Under the pieces are notes generated by a model, which saw only the letters and a program-made list of their open reading frames with translations, did no database searches and had not been told where the DNA came from. A stretch of DNA of 64,000 nucleotides from Macrostomum hystrix (lineage: Eukaryota; Platyhelminthes; Macrostomidae), in NCBI GenBank assembly GCA_950097015.1, contig CATNEN010000025.1, positions 5,880,001-5,944,000 on the forward strand. Direction: 5' to 3'. Shown here in pieces: positions 1 through 10,215 of the stretch (within the stretch, counting starts at the first letter, position 1; every line of letters begins with the position of its first letter). The translations under genes and the position numbers were made by a program.

Positions 1-2319
1 TATAACAGTTCTTCTAACGAATATCTCCAATACAATATTTTTCTCATATCGTGTTTCCGCCAGTGCATTTTAATTTCCTAAATCAGTCAAATATTTTTTC
101 GTGCCAATTTTGTGACCAAGAATATTCGTATTTCGATTGTCATTTCCAGCATTATTACTCGTAGTAGGTTGCTTGCGAAGAAAAATTTAGTTTGCTTCGG
201 TTTTTAAACACCCTTTCACGTTGTTCGACTCTAAGAGACATTTATACTAGCTATTTATCGTAATTTAATGTTTTCAATCTTTTTGCGCTCACCTACCGCC
301 TTTTGGGGAGAGAGGCGGGTGTGACGGTATAACCTTTAATTGTAGTTTAATTGGTAGTTTAATTGCTTATTTTTTTTATAGTAATTCGCTACATTACAAG
401 TTGCTGACAAGATTATTATTTATATGCTAAGCATGTTTACTAATTATTGTTATATTGTATCATTCTAAAAATTAGCTGTTCTTTTTAAAAAGCAACGTAT
501 GTATATTTTTCTGCTCTACCGTGCCTTGTGTCGAGCGTGTGAGCATCGAGATTACTTTGGAAATATATATACACACTTATTTATATCAAATATAATTCGA
601 CGATATTACCGCTACACTAACCTTTATTCGTCACAATGTGCTATATAAAGAATATAAAAAATGTAAAAATTACTTTCGCAATTAAAAAAATGAAACGGCA
701 TACCGACGCCACACGTATATAAAAAAAATTCGTGTATCATTATTTAATAATATTTAATAGGTGTGCGTAGTTCACATGGAAGGCTGTTTTCTAAGCATAT
801 TCAGGTGCAGGAATAGTTGTCACCGAACTGACCCATTTTGTCACCGAAACGACTTGAGTTGTCACCGAAATGACTGTCACCGAAATGTCTTGTCACCGAA
901 ATGACCTGGGACCGAGATGACCATCTAGACCATATAAAAATGTTTTATGTATTAGCTAGAATGTACTGTGCGATAATAGGTGGAGAATTTTTTTTCTTGT
1001 TTGTTGGCAACTGATGTCATCTAAAATGTCTAAATTCATCACACCAGTTTACTTTACCTAGACTATTTTTATGCAAGATGAAATCAAGCTGTGTAAACAA
1101 AAAGTTCAGCCAGATATTTCGATAAAACTTGAAAATTTGCTACTTCTAAAGGCTTCGACCCAGTCAATAGTCAGGAAGATATGCTTTGCTTAGTAAATTC
1201 TGGTACTGAAAGGGTTTGAATAAATGCCATGATTAGTCTATGCACTCAGTATTAAAGAATAAATATTTCAAATTAGGATTTCTGAATTGAAAAACTTATG
1301 CACAGAGGACATGGTTCTGACTATACTATAGGGCCCAGTATTTTACTGTCCTGAGAAATTTTGCATTTTTTGTGTTATAATTATTTGTATATTTGTATTT
1401 AAAATCTAAAATCATTTTGACACACTGAAATTTAAAGTTTTGATTTTTTGTCCATTAGGCCTATCAAGTATTGCCACAGAGTGAAGCTAAATGCTCGATT
1501 TTAAGACAGGCAAACCTTAGTACTGACCATGGCATTCAATATTCAAATATTGGTATATTCCAACAAAGAAATTAGATTATTATTACTAATAAGAAAATTT
1601 AAATCAAATCTGTGCTTATATTTTGTCATTTGGTTACTGTTATACTGTTAGTCTATCAACTATTGAGACTATGTGAGTATAGAAGCCTAATGTCATAAGT
1701 GGATCTACCTAGTACAAGCCAGCCATCATTGTGTTAGTTAGATATTTCAGTCATTTATAAATTGTATTTTATCCTCAGTGGAGTGGACTAGGGCAACCCA
1801 ACCCATCAGTATAAATATTTCCTAACCTTCTTTCTAAAGTGCATCTAACACTATGCACATATAGAGGTATAGACAATGTTGCTTAGTCATTGTCCTTTAT
1901 CATTAATTCCCTTAAGTATGCAATTTAGCATTCCCCTATCCTTGGCCTCTTGTGTTTGGCATAGATTGTAGTATTGTTCTTTTTTTGCTACTAGTTTCTA
2001 TACCTAAATGTTTAAATAGTTTTTTTAGTATATAGTTCTACTGTAACTATAGCTACCTATTCTAAACTATAAATGTCTCAAGTTCTTTAAATTGTATTTG
2101 TTTTTAAAATTATTAAATAGGCACATTACACCTATCATTAATACTTCTCTTTTAGTTAATCAACAAAATGTAGCTATGTTTTTTAGTAAGTACAAATAGA
2201 CTTTGATATTTATCATAAAAATAGATGAAATAATAAAGGATATATTAGAAGTAGAAATTTCACTTGATTTTTTATGATTATTTAAATATATAGTTATAAT
2301 TGATTACATATTAAGTGTC
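1..2319. other. AT-rich spacer without a recognisable gene
   Basis: No open frame here resembles a known protein, and no RNA gene was recognised. The only internal structure is a short degenerate repeat at about 817-920, where TGTCACCGAAATGAC-like units recur about six times. The interval may include the 3' untranslated region of a gene to the left and the 5' region of LAMTOR5 to the right, but nothing in it proves either. Confidence 0.6.
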
Positions 2320-2385
2320 TTGCTTAAGGACACAAATTGTCCCAGTGAGTCTGGAATCGAACCCCTGGCCTTCAAATTGACAACT
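2320..2385 (-). repeat. tRNA-like SINE fragment
   Basis: On the minus strand the segment reads GGGGTTCGATTCC, a match to the RNA polymerase III B box, followed by a TTGTGTCCTTAAGCAAGACA motif of the kind seen just after the tRNA-like head of many animal SINEs. No convincing A box or complete tRNA cloverleaf is present, so this is called a SINE remnant and not a tRNA gene. Confidence 0.45.
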
Positions 2386-2511
2386 CTATTATTATTATTT
2401 TCTAATTACAATACATACTCCTGCTTATAAGCATGTTAGTTCTTTAAAGAATATAAAAAACAAGCTTACCTAACCATTCTAGTGGGTTTTTTGAATCAAG
2501 CTGATGCTATA

Positions 2512-2829
2512 ATGGAGAAGCAGCTTAAATCGCAACTAGAAACTGTCATGAACACAGAGGGTGTTGTTGCTGTATTGGCAGTAGATTCGCGTGGCTTACC
2601 ATTGGCTAGCAAGGGTGCCGTCTCTGGTGACATCTCTGGTGCTGTCAAAAGCTTAGCAGACCACGCCGCTGCTCTCGCTAGAGAAGCCTCCAGTGGTGGA
2701 GGCAATGGAGCTGGTCCCCGAGTGACGGCTGTGTCAGTGAACACTGACAGTCTAAGTTTGCTGGTGTCGCAAGCCTCGGCTGATGCCGGCAACGGTGTCA
2801 CAACGGCAGTGTTCAAGTTGAACTCGTGA
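2512..2829 (+). CDS. LAMTOR5: LAMTOR5 (HBXIP/p18-associated Ragulator subunit), single exon
   Basis: This is a small roadblock-fold protein, a subunit of the pentameric Ragulator complex that anchors Rag GTPases and mTORC1 on lysosomes. The ORF from the ATG at 2512 gives 105 residues, close to the short LAMTOR5 forms of about 91 residues. Family features are visible in order: an N-terminal amphipathic helix (MEKQLKSQLETVM), the strand GVVAVLAVDSRGLPLASKG, a central alanine-rich helix (SLADHAAALAREAS) and a final strand ending TTAVFKLNS. A glycine-rich insertion (SSGGGNGAG) lies in the loop after the helix. The frame is open ten codons upstream to 2482 but without another ATG, so 2512 is the start. 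No intron is seen. Assignment rests on remembered family similarity. Confidence 0.8.
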   Translation: MEKQLKSQLETVMNTEGVVAVLAVDSRGLPLASKGAVSGDISGAVKSLADHAAALAREASSGGGNGAGPRVTAVSVNTDSLSLLVSQASADAGNGVTTAVFKLNS

Positions 2830-2989
2830 GATTCAAAGGAATCAACTAATTTATGTAGTGTCATTTATTCTCTTTCAATAGGAATCCAATGAACAGGCTA
2901 CGTTTAGAATCCCATTTGCAAGTGGAGTCTAGTAACCCGAGAACCAATTCAGTTTAGAGTCCCGTCAACAGTTTTATATTTGATCCCGT

Positions 2990-3310
2990 GAACAATGTCA
3001 ATAGTAATAATAATTGCAGGAGGGCTGCGGGAAATGGCACATCATTTGGTGACACTAGACCCGCAGCCAGCGAGAAGCTAATTCTGTCCAATTCCCTGAC
3101 TCCTGAGCACACGAACACAGATACCATATGCAGGCACACGCTCACACAGGTGTGTACATCTGCCCTGACTTTCTCGTCATTGTCTGGCAGTGTACACTTT
3201 CACTGCGCCTTGGAGGTTGGCCATCAAGTGCGTAAATTGCACGACAAGCCCCCAAGCCTTCTCTCCGCGGCAAGTGCGTTAATTGCTCTGCCAGCGACCC
3301 AATGTGAAAA
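2990..3310 (-). repeat. SINE family A copy 1 (minus strand, ATT-rich tail)
   Basis: The reverse complement aligns over most of its length with the copy at about 36270-36640. Shared blocks in the same order are TTGTCGTGCAATTT, GGCCAACCTCCAAGGC or its variant, GTGTACACTGCC, a GT-rich stretch, TCGCTGGCTGC, CACCAAATGATGTG and GCAGCCCTCCTGC. A TTATTATTA-type 3' tail follows. The head is tRNA-like but degraded (TGGCAGAGC). Two long, colinear, oppositely oriented copies in one window establish a dispersed family. Confidence 0.75.
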
Positions 3311-3975
3311 GTACATTTGGAGTCCCGTGAACAGTTTCAGTTGAGAATCCCGTGAAATTAGTTTTTCTATTTTTTGTAAAAGGAAGTTTTTTGAGTACCT
3401 GGTTATTTTTTCGGTCAACTTACTTATGATACTACTGACAAATAGTGAATGATGATCCTTTGTTGCGCAATTCTTATAGGGAATTCATTTTTGATTACTG
3501 ATTTGATTTAATATGAAGACATTAGACTTGTAAATACATATGATTTCACTATATAGCATATGGACACGAGACTCAAACATGTCGCTTTTATTTTATAACT
3601 GTTTAATAACGATTATTCAGGGCAGAGTAATATGTTATCAAATTTAAACTGCATTGCTAAAGTTGAGTTATGAAAGCCATGCTTACTCTGATGTGCGCTG
3701 ATTTTTTTTGATTCAGTTTTTTATTCGGTCTAACAGTAACTTCAGTCTAAACAATGTAACCAATTGTCTCCGAATTGTGCTAGGTTGCTTTCATGTTTCC
3801 AGCCATTTTGTGAATTTCTTTCCTCACAATTCTTCTTAAGCCTATTTGCATGCCTATAAATAAACATAAATGCACTATATGAAGTCAGTTTTGTTGGTTT
3901 ATTACTTTTAATCCTTGAAACCCAACGGGAAGTTTCCATTTGCAATGTGAAGATCTTTCCTAGCAATATTTATAT
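3311..3975. other. Unique AT-rich spacer between SINE and CCAAT array
   Basis: No gene, RNA or clear repeat is seen. The short open frames (for example 3742-3966 on the minus strand) have no family resemblance. The right edge grades into the 28-bp array through single CCAATCA-containing units. Confidence 0.5.
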
Positions 3976-3979
3976 AGCC

Positions 3980-4910
3980 TTAGCCAATCAAAATCAGTTA
4001 CATGCTCCAAGCTAATTATTTATTTTCCAACTTCAAGCCAATCAGAATCTGTTTCTTACTTCCATCCAATTAGAATCTTTTTCATGCTTCCAGCCAATTA
4101 GAATCAGTTTCATGCTTCCATCCAATTAGAATCTGTTTCATGCTTCCATCCAATTAGAATCTGTTTCATGCTTCCAGCCAATTAGAATCTGTTTCATGCT
4201 TCCAGCCAATTAGAATCAGTTTCATGCTTCCATCCAATTAAAATCTGTTTTATTCTTCCAGCCAATTAGAATCTGTTTCATGCTTCCAGCCAATTAGAAT
4301 CTGTTTCATGCTTCCATCCAATTAGAATCTGTTTCATACTTCCAGCCAATTAGAATCTGTTTCATACTTCTAGCCAATTAGAATCTGTTTCATACTTCTA
4401 GCCAATTAAAATCAGTTTCCTACCTCCAGCCAATTAGAATCTGTTTCATTCTTCCAGCCAGTTAGAATCTGTTTCATGCTTCCAGCCAATTAGAATCTGT
4501 TTATGCTTCCAGCCAATTAGAATCTATTTCATGCTTCCAGCCAATTAAAATCTGTTTCATGCATCCATCCAATTAGAATCTGTTTCATGCTTCCAGCCAA
4601 TTAGAATCTGTTTCATACTTCCAGCCAATTAGAATCTGTTTCATACTTCTAGCCAATTAAAATCAGTTTCATACCTCCAGCCAATTAGAATCTGTTTTAT
4701 TCTTCCAGCCAATTAGAATCTGTTTCATGCTTCCAGCCAATTAGAATCTATTTCATGCTTCCAGCCAATTAGAATCTATTTCATGCTTCCAGCCATTTAC
4801 AATCAGTTTCGTACCCTCTTATGCTTCCAGCCAATTATAATCTGCTTCATGCTTTTAGCCATTTACAATCAGTTTCATACCCCAATTCAGAATCTGATTT
4901 CAGCCAATCA
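3980..4910. repeat. 28-bp minisatellite carrying about 30 CCAAT motifs upstream of RBM8A
   Basis: Direct tandem repeats of about 28 bp have a core AGCCAATTAGAATCTG followed by TTTCATGCTTCC. Reading through, about 30 units keep a CCAAT pentamer, nearly all on the plus strand; a few units degenerate to CCATT or CCAGT. The first and last units contain AGCCAATC, the classical NF-Y-type CCAAT box. The array ends about 100 bp before the RBM8A start codon. The core also contains CAATTA, the TAATTG-type homeodomain site read from the other strand. Confidence 0.9.
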
Positions 4911-5006
4911 TAGTCAGTTTGATGCTCGGATTCATAAAAAATTAGTTTCACAACCCGCATCCGTAATTCTTCAGTTTTAAGTGCGCCTGATTCGCGGATC
5001 ACAATC

Positions 5007-5570
5007 ATGACCGACACCAGAGACGTTATTCGCATCACGGACGACACCGACGACGACTTCGATCAGGCCGTTGGAGGCGCCGGCGATGAAAGCATTCGCC
5101 TAGCCAAAGAGGGCGCTAAGCGGCGCAAAGGTCGCGGCTTCGAATCCGAGCAGGACAGAGACGACACAATGGAATTCGACGCTGTCGGCGTCGACGACGG
5201 CGATCTAGCCGGTCCGCAGCGCTCAGTTGAAGGCTGGATTCTGTTTGTGCGCAATCTGCACGAGGAGACCACTGAGGACGACCTTACTGACAAGTTCAGC
5301 GAGCACGGTGAAGTCAAGAGCTTGCACCTGAACCTAAATAGGCGCACAGGCTACATCAAAGGCTATGCTCTGGTTGAGTTTCAGCATTTTAAAGAGGCCT
5401 CAGCTGCCCAGGCCGCCCTTAATGGCTCCGATTTGAATGGCCAACGGATGCACGTCGACTGGGCCTTTACCCGCGGTCCCTCTGTTGCCGGCGGCGCATC
5501 CGGGCGCAAGTCACGGCGTCAGCGAGACGGCGGCAAGCAGCAGCGAGCTGAGCGCAGTCGCAGTCGATAA
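5007..5570 (+). CDS. RBM8A: RBM8A / Y14, exon-junction-complex RNA-binding protein
   Basis: Single-exon gene of 187 residues, close to the family length of about 170. Y14 binds Magoh and marks spliced mRNAs about 24 nt upstream of exon junctions; it acts in the nucleus and then in cytoplasmic NMD. An acidic N-terminus with [15 protein letters not shown] is followed by one RRM: RNP2-like WILFVRNL at residues 77-84 and RNP1 KGYALVEF at 118-125. The block [14 protein letters not shown] and the [15 protein letters not shown] end of the RRM are hallmarks of Y14. The tail is basic and RS-rich (AERSRSR). The ATG at 5007 is preceded by a near in-frame stop context and starts with the acidic leader typical of the family. 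The CCAAT array lies immediately upstream. Confidence 0.93.
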   Translation: MTDTRDVIRITDDTDDDFDQAVGGAGDESIRLAKEGAKRRKGRGFESEQDRDDTMEFDAVGVDDGDLAGPQRSVEGWILFVRNLHEETTEDDLTDKFSEHGEVKSLHLNLNRRTGYIKGYALVEFQHFKEASAAQAALNGSDLNGQRMHVDWAFTRGPSVAGGASGRKSRRQRDGGKQQRAERSRSR

Positions 5571-5745
5571 AGAACTTCTACTCAAGCCTTCTCAAGTTTA
5601 ATCTGTGCTTAATTAACTGACTCCATTAGGTTCTTGTGTTTTGCAGCTATCAATAATTTTGAACTTTGTCATAGCTTAATGTCTGTTGTAATGTTTGCTA
5701 GAGTATGCCCTGTTGGCTCAAATACAAAAACTAGCTGTTTCATGG

Positions 5746-6577
5746 CTGGTATAGTGACTGCAATTCCATGGTATCTGACACCTGGTATAGTGACTGCAAT
5801 TCCATGGTATCTGACACCTGGTATAGTGACTGCAATTCCATGGTATCTGACACCTAGCATAGTGACTGCAACTCCATGGTATCTGACACCTGGTATAGTG
5901 ACTGCAATTCCATGGTGTCTGACACCTGGTATAGTGACTGCAACTCCATGGTATCTGACACCTAGCATAGTGACTGCAACTCCATGGTATCTGACACCTG
6001 GTATAGTGACTGCAATTCCATGGTATCTGACACCTGGTATAGTGACTGCAATTCCATGGTATCTGACACCTGGTATAGTGACTGCAACTCCATGGTGTCT
6101 GACACCTGGTATAGTGACTGCAACTCCATGGTATCTGACACCTGGTATAGTGACTGCAATTCCATGGTATCTGACACCTGGTATAGTGACTGCAACTCCA
6201 TGGTATCTGACACCTGGTATAGTGACTGCAATTCCATGGTGTCTGACACCTGGTATAGTGACTGCAACTCCATGGTATCTGACACCTGGTATAGTGACTG
6301 CAATTCCATGGTGTCTGACACCTGGTATAGTGACTGCAATTCCATGGTGTCTGACACCTGGTATAGTGACTGCAACTCCATGGTATCTGACACCTGGTAT
6401 AGTGACTGCAATTCCATGGTATCTGACACCTGGTATAGTGACTGCAACTCCATGGTATCTGACACCTGGTATTGTGACTGCAATTCCATGGTATCTGACA
6501 CCTAGCATAGTGACTGCAACTCCATGGTGTCTGACACCTGGTATAGTGACTGCAATTCCATGGTGTCTGACACCTTG
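5746..6577. repeat. 36-bp minisatellite, about 23 copies
   Basis: Near-perfect units share GGTATAGTGACTGCAA, then TTCCATGGTATCTGACACC. Two positions vary independently between units (AATTCC or AACTCC; GGTAT or GGTGT), and a few units read AGCATAGTG instead of GGTATAGTG. Because 36 is a multiple of three and most frames lack stops, long spurious open frames run across it on both strands. It lies about 175 bp after the RBM8A stop codon, possibly within its 3' untranslated region. Confidence 0.95.
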
Positions 6578-7069
6578 AATAGTGCCTCCGATTCCTAGGG
6601 ATTATGTTAGATACAGAAGCACCGTCAATGCTACTACATGCGTTTAAATGTGCATTTTTACCATCTGTCCCTTTGAATCTAGTGTATGTGCCGTGTTGTT
6701 GACGTACGAGCGTAGTTAATTTCTCCCGGTCTTGTCACCTACCGTTTCTCTACCCCTTTTGTTTGTTATGTCACGCTAACTAGCTTGTGTATGATCAGCG
6801 TTTCTCACTCGTATTTTTTATCGTTCAAAGCCGTTTAAATACTAATAATTCTCTATTTCCCAGTAACATATGTGCTGAGTCACTAAATATAATTGAAATC
6901 GGCATTTTTTCAATTATAACTTTATAAGTCTGCTTGAAATGGTCCGTTCATTATGTTTTATCTTTTACTCATTAGTTGGTTTTCTTTTTTTGGTTTTGGC
7001 GGGTACAAATCCGTTTATTAAAACGGATTTGTCCTTGAAATGATAGTAAAAATCGGTGTTCTGACTGGA
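6578..7069. other. Unique spacer, no gene seen
   Basis: AT-rich with no coding frame, RNA gene or tandem structure recognised, apart from a short inverted pair (AAATCCGTTT and AAACGGATTT) near 7005-7030 that could form a hairpin. Confidence 0.4.
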
Positions 7070-7555
7070 GGGTATGTCTGCTGACACCTAGCTGTTATGA
7101 CTGCTGACACTAGGCTGTTAAGACTGCGGACTCAGTGGTAATATGACTGTAGACACTAGGCTGTTATGACTGCGGACTCAGTGGTAATATGACTGCAGAC
7201 ACTAGGCTGTTATGACTGCGGACACTAGGCTGTTATGACACTAGGCTGTTAAGACTGCGGACTCAGTGGTAATATGACTGTAGACACTAGGCTGTTATGA
7301 CTGCGGACTCAGTGGTAATATGACTGCAGACACTAGGCTGTTATGACTGCGGACACTAGGCTGTTATGACACTAGGCTGTTAAGACTGCGGACTCAGTGG
7401 TAATATGACTGTAGACACTAGGCTGTTATAACTGCGGACTCAGTGGTAATATGACTGCAGACACTAGGCTGTTATGACTGCAGACACTAGGCTGTTAGGA
7501 CTGCAGACACTAGGCTGTTATGACTGCGGACTCAGTGGTAATATGACTGCTGAAT
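7070..7555. repeat. 23-bp minisatellite with a 131-bp higher-order period
   Basis: Two related 23-bp units alternate: one with GACTGCAGACACTAGGCTG and one with GACTGCGGACTCAGTGG. The rarer junction GTTAAGACTGCGGACTCAG recurs at about 7117, 7248 and 7379. This gives a regular 131-bp higher-order repeat, so a block of several units was duplicated as a whole. Confidence 0.9.
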
Positions 7556-7670
7556 ATATTGTATTATAACTGCTTACGCCAACCGAGGTGTATGCCACAG
7601 GCACATTTTAATGATGTGACATTGCTTGACCAGTGCACATCCTGATAATCGACATCTCCGTACCTTTCAG

Positions 7671-8546
7671 TCCACCCTATTTCCGTCATCCACCGCCCGC
7701 TTGCGGCTGGCGCAGCAGCTGCTGCTTCAGCTGCGCCAAGCCTCACCGTCAGTCGCTTGCCAGCGCTTCTGTAGCAGCCGATCTCCAAAAGACGATGACA
7801 ACAGCCAGACCGCTGAGCAGCAGTTCACGCACGACTACTGGATGCGCCGTTGGCAGTCGCTGGCTCCCGAGTCCGATGTTCCGGCAGCAGCCGCTGCAGC
7901 CGGCTGGCCGCGCTGGCACCGGCCCCAGGTGCATCCGTTTCTGATTCGCTACTGGCCCACGCTGCAAGCCGGTTTGAACCAGAACCAGCAGCAGCAGCAG
8001 CAGCAGGTCCTGGTGCCTCTGTGCGGCGCCAGCTTAGACCTGGCATGGCTAGCCGAACAGTCGGGCGTTGCCGGCGTTACGGGCGTCGACCTCGGCGGCG
8101 AGCCGGTGTTTCGTCGCCTAGGCCTCCAGCCTGCGCTCGACCGCTCCGACCTGTGCCCGGGCCTGCATTGCGTCCGCTCCGGCCGGCTGCGCCTGTACGG
8201 CGGCGACCTGTTTCACCCGGCCCTGAGTCGACTGGAGGCCGGCCGCTCCAACCTGGTGTGGGATCGCGGCTCCCTGGTGGTCATCAACGCTGCCGATCGT
8301 CGCGACTATGTGGCACTGCTGCACTCGCTGTGCGGCCCGGGTCACCGGACCCTGCTAGAGACCACCGTGTTCCCCAGGGCGCTGCACCCGGGACCGCCGT
8401 TCTGCATCGATCACGACCAGGTGATGTCGCTCTATAGCGAGCTGTACCACGTGCACCTGCTGGAGGTGTTCAGAGATGACGAGCGTAGACTGCTGTACAA
8501 CCTGCCTGAACTGTTCTATCATTATTATCTGCTAACTGCAAAATAA
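7671..8546 (+). CDS. Thiopurine S-methyltransferase-like protein, 5' end incomplete
   Basis: A class I SAM-dependent methyltransferase of the TPMT family, which in animals S-methylates thiol compounds. From 7671 the frame encodes 291 residues. TPMT landmarks appear in order: YWMRRWQS, HPFLIRYWPTL, VLVPLCGASLDLAWLAEQ (SAM-binding), GVDLGGEPVF, NLVWDRGSLVVINAADRRDY, HPGPPFCIDHDQV and a C-terminal LYNLPELFYHYYLL. There is no ATG in frame between the stop at 7617 and codon DYWM (7842), yet the frame is clearly coding earlier. A good acceptor (CGTACCTTTCAG) ends at 7670, so the start probably lies in an unseen upstream exon. The N-terminal part is rich in R, L, S and Q and lacks acidic residues until SPKDDD, which looks like a mitochondrial presequence. 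Polyglutamine and polyalanine runs interrupt it. Confidence 0.85.
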   Translation, partial: STLFPSSTARLRLAQQLLLQLRQASPSVACQRFCSSRSPKDDDNSQTAEQQFTHDYWMRRWQSLAPESDVPAAAAAAGWPRWHRPQVHPFLIRYWPTLQAGLNQNQQQQQQQVLVPLCGASLDLAWLAEQSGVAGVTGVDLGGEPVFRRLGLQPALDRSDLCPGLHCVRSGRLRLYGGDLFHPALSRLEAGRSNLVWDRGSLVVINAADRRDYVALLHSLCGPGHRTLLETTVFPRALHPGPPFCIDHDQVMSLYSELYHVHLLEVFRDDERRLLYNLPELFYHYYLLTAK

Positions 8547-8629
8547 TTCATTTCTGTTGCTACGCACTTTACGGACTACGGCTGTCCCTAGTTTTCTCTG
8601 ATCTTCTGATTAACACACAAGGGTAGCCA

Positions 8630-8895
8630 GTGGCACAGCCGCAGCTATTGCACAGCGCCTGTGTACAGCTCTTCAGTCCATGGACTGGTGTGGCCGCCAC
8701 CCCATCTAAATATCTACCCCAGCTGATGCTGGTACCAATTTCACTTCTAGCTAAACTGAAGCACTATGGGAGTGTATTGTCTTCCTCATTCACAAAAAGG
8801 GCTTCCCTTGGGTTGAGATTCGAACTCCCGATCTTTTAGCCAGAAGTCCGAATCTCGAAACCACTCGGCTACAATATCCCAGTCTCTTACCGTGA
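8630..8895 (-). repeat. SINE family B copy 1, tRNA-derived
   Basis: On the minus strand the head contains TAGCCGAGTGG, a perfect A box (TRGCNNAGYGG), and about 40 nt later GGGAGTTCGAATCTC, a B box. The body continues for about 200 nt and contains the palindrome CAGTCCATGGACTG near 8674. Partial copies sharing this body segment are found near 11228-11310 and 27955-28020. Confidence 0.7.
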
Positions 8896-8919
8896 CGGTC
8901 TCTTACTGCAAAGACTCCT

Positions 8920-9165
8920 GTGAAGTTCCCCTGACACCCCGCTGACACTCCATTGTTCGCCTGACACCCCGCTGACACTCCATTGTTCCCCTGACACCCT
9001 TCTGACACTCCATTGCTCCCCTGACACCCTTCTGACACTCCATTGTTCCCCTGACACCTTCTGACACTTTTTGTTCCCCTGACACCCTTCTGACACTATT
9101 TTGTTCCCCTGACACCCTTCTGACACTCCATTGCTCCCCTGACACCCCGCTGACACTCCACTGTG
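8920..9165. repeat. About 30-bp minisatellite, eight copies
   Basis: Units contain CCCTGACACCCTTCTGACAC followed by TCCATTGTTC, with CCGCTG or CTTCTG variants and one unit shortened to TTTTTGTTC. It abuts the 5' end of the SINE at 8630-8895. Confidence 0.9.
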
Positions 9166-9479
9166 TTTTGCCAGGTCATACAGATCATCTCCAATCGTAT
9201 TTGCATCTGTTCCGGTGCTGGCTTAATTTCGATATTGATTTTTTACAGTTTTTTTCCTACCCGATGAGAGTAAGTCCGGCTGATCATTTTTTTCACATAT
9301 AACTTATTTTTTTTCTCCATCATATATGTCTAGCTGTTGTATAAAGTTATCCAGACATTTATTACAAACTAGTTCTTGAAGTCGACTCTAGTGATTATAT
9401 TTTTTATTGGCACAATCGCAACTGTTTATGATTTTACGCTATTATTCATATCATGCTTGTTTGCTTTACCAGAACATCA
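9166..9479. other. Unique AT-rich spacer
   Basis: No coding frame, RNA gene or repeat was recognised here. Confidence 0.4.
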
Positions 9480-10215
9480 TCTTCCAGATCCTCAGATTTA
9501 TCCCCATCCTCCTAAATCCTAAAGTTTATCCCATCTCTCATATCCTCATTTTTACCCCCAATCCCAGATCATAAGTTTTATCCCCTATTTGACCCCAGAT
9601 CCTAAGGTTTATCACCTATTTGATCCCAGATCCTAAGGTTTATCCCCTATTTGATCCCAGATCCTAAGGTTTATCCGTATCATCCCAAATTCTCGGTATT
9701 ATCCCCTATCCGATCCCAGATCCTAAGGTTTATCCCCTATCTGATCCCAAATCCTAAGGTTTATCCCCTATCAGATCCCAGATCCCAAGGTTTATCCCCT
9801 ATCAGATCCCAGATCCCAAGGTTTATCCTGTATCTGATCCCAGATCCTAAGGTTTATCCCCTATCCGATCCCAGATGCTACGGTTTATCCCCTATCTGAT
9901 CCCAGATCCTAAGGTTTATCCCCTATCTGATCCCAAATCCTAAGGTTTATCCCCTATCCGATCCCAGATACTACGGTTTATCCCCTATCCGATCCCAGAT
10001 CCTAAGGTTTATCCCCTATCCGATCCCAGATCCTAAGGTTTATCCCCTATCTGATCCCAAATCCTAAGGTTTATCCCCTATCTGATCCCAAATCCTAAGG
10101 TTTATCCCCTTTCTGATCCCAGATCCTAAGGTTTATCCCCTATCCGATCCCAGATCCTAGGGTTTATCCCGTATCTGATCCCAGATCCTAAGGTTTATCC
10201 CCTATCCTTCCTCAT
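9480..10215. repeat. 31-bp minisatellite
   Basis: Units of 31 bp contain GATCCCAGATCCTAAGGTTT then ATCCCCTATCT. The left end is degenerate and the middle nearly perfect, so the array has expanded inwards from a decayed edge. About 23 units. Confidence 0.93.
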
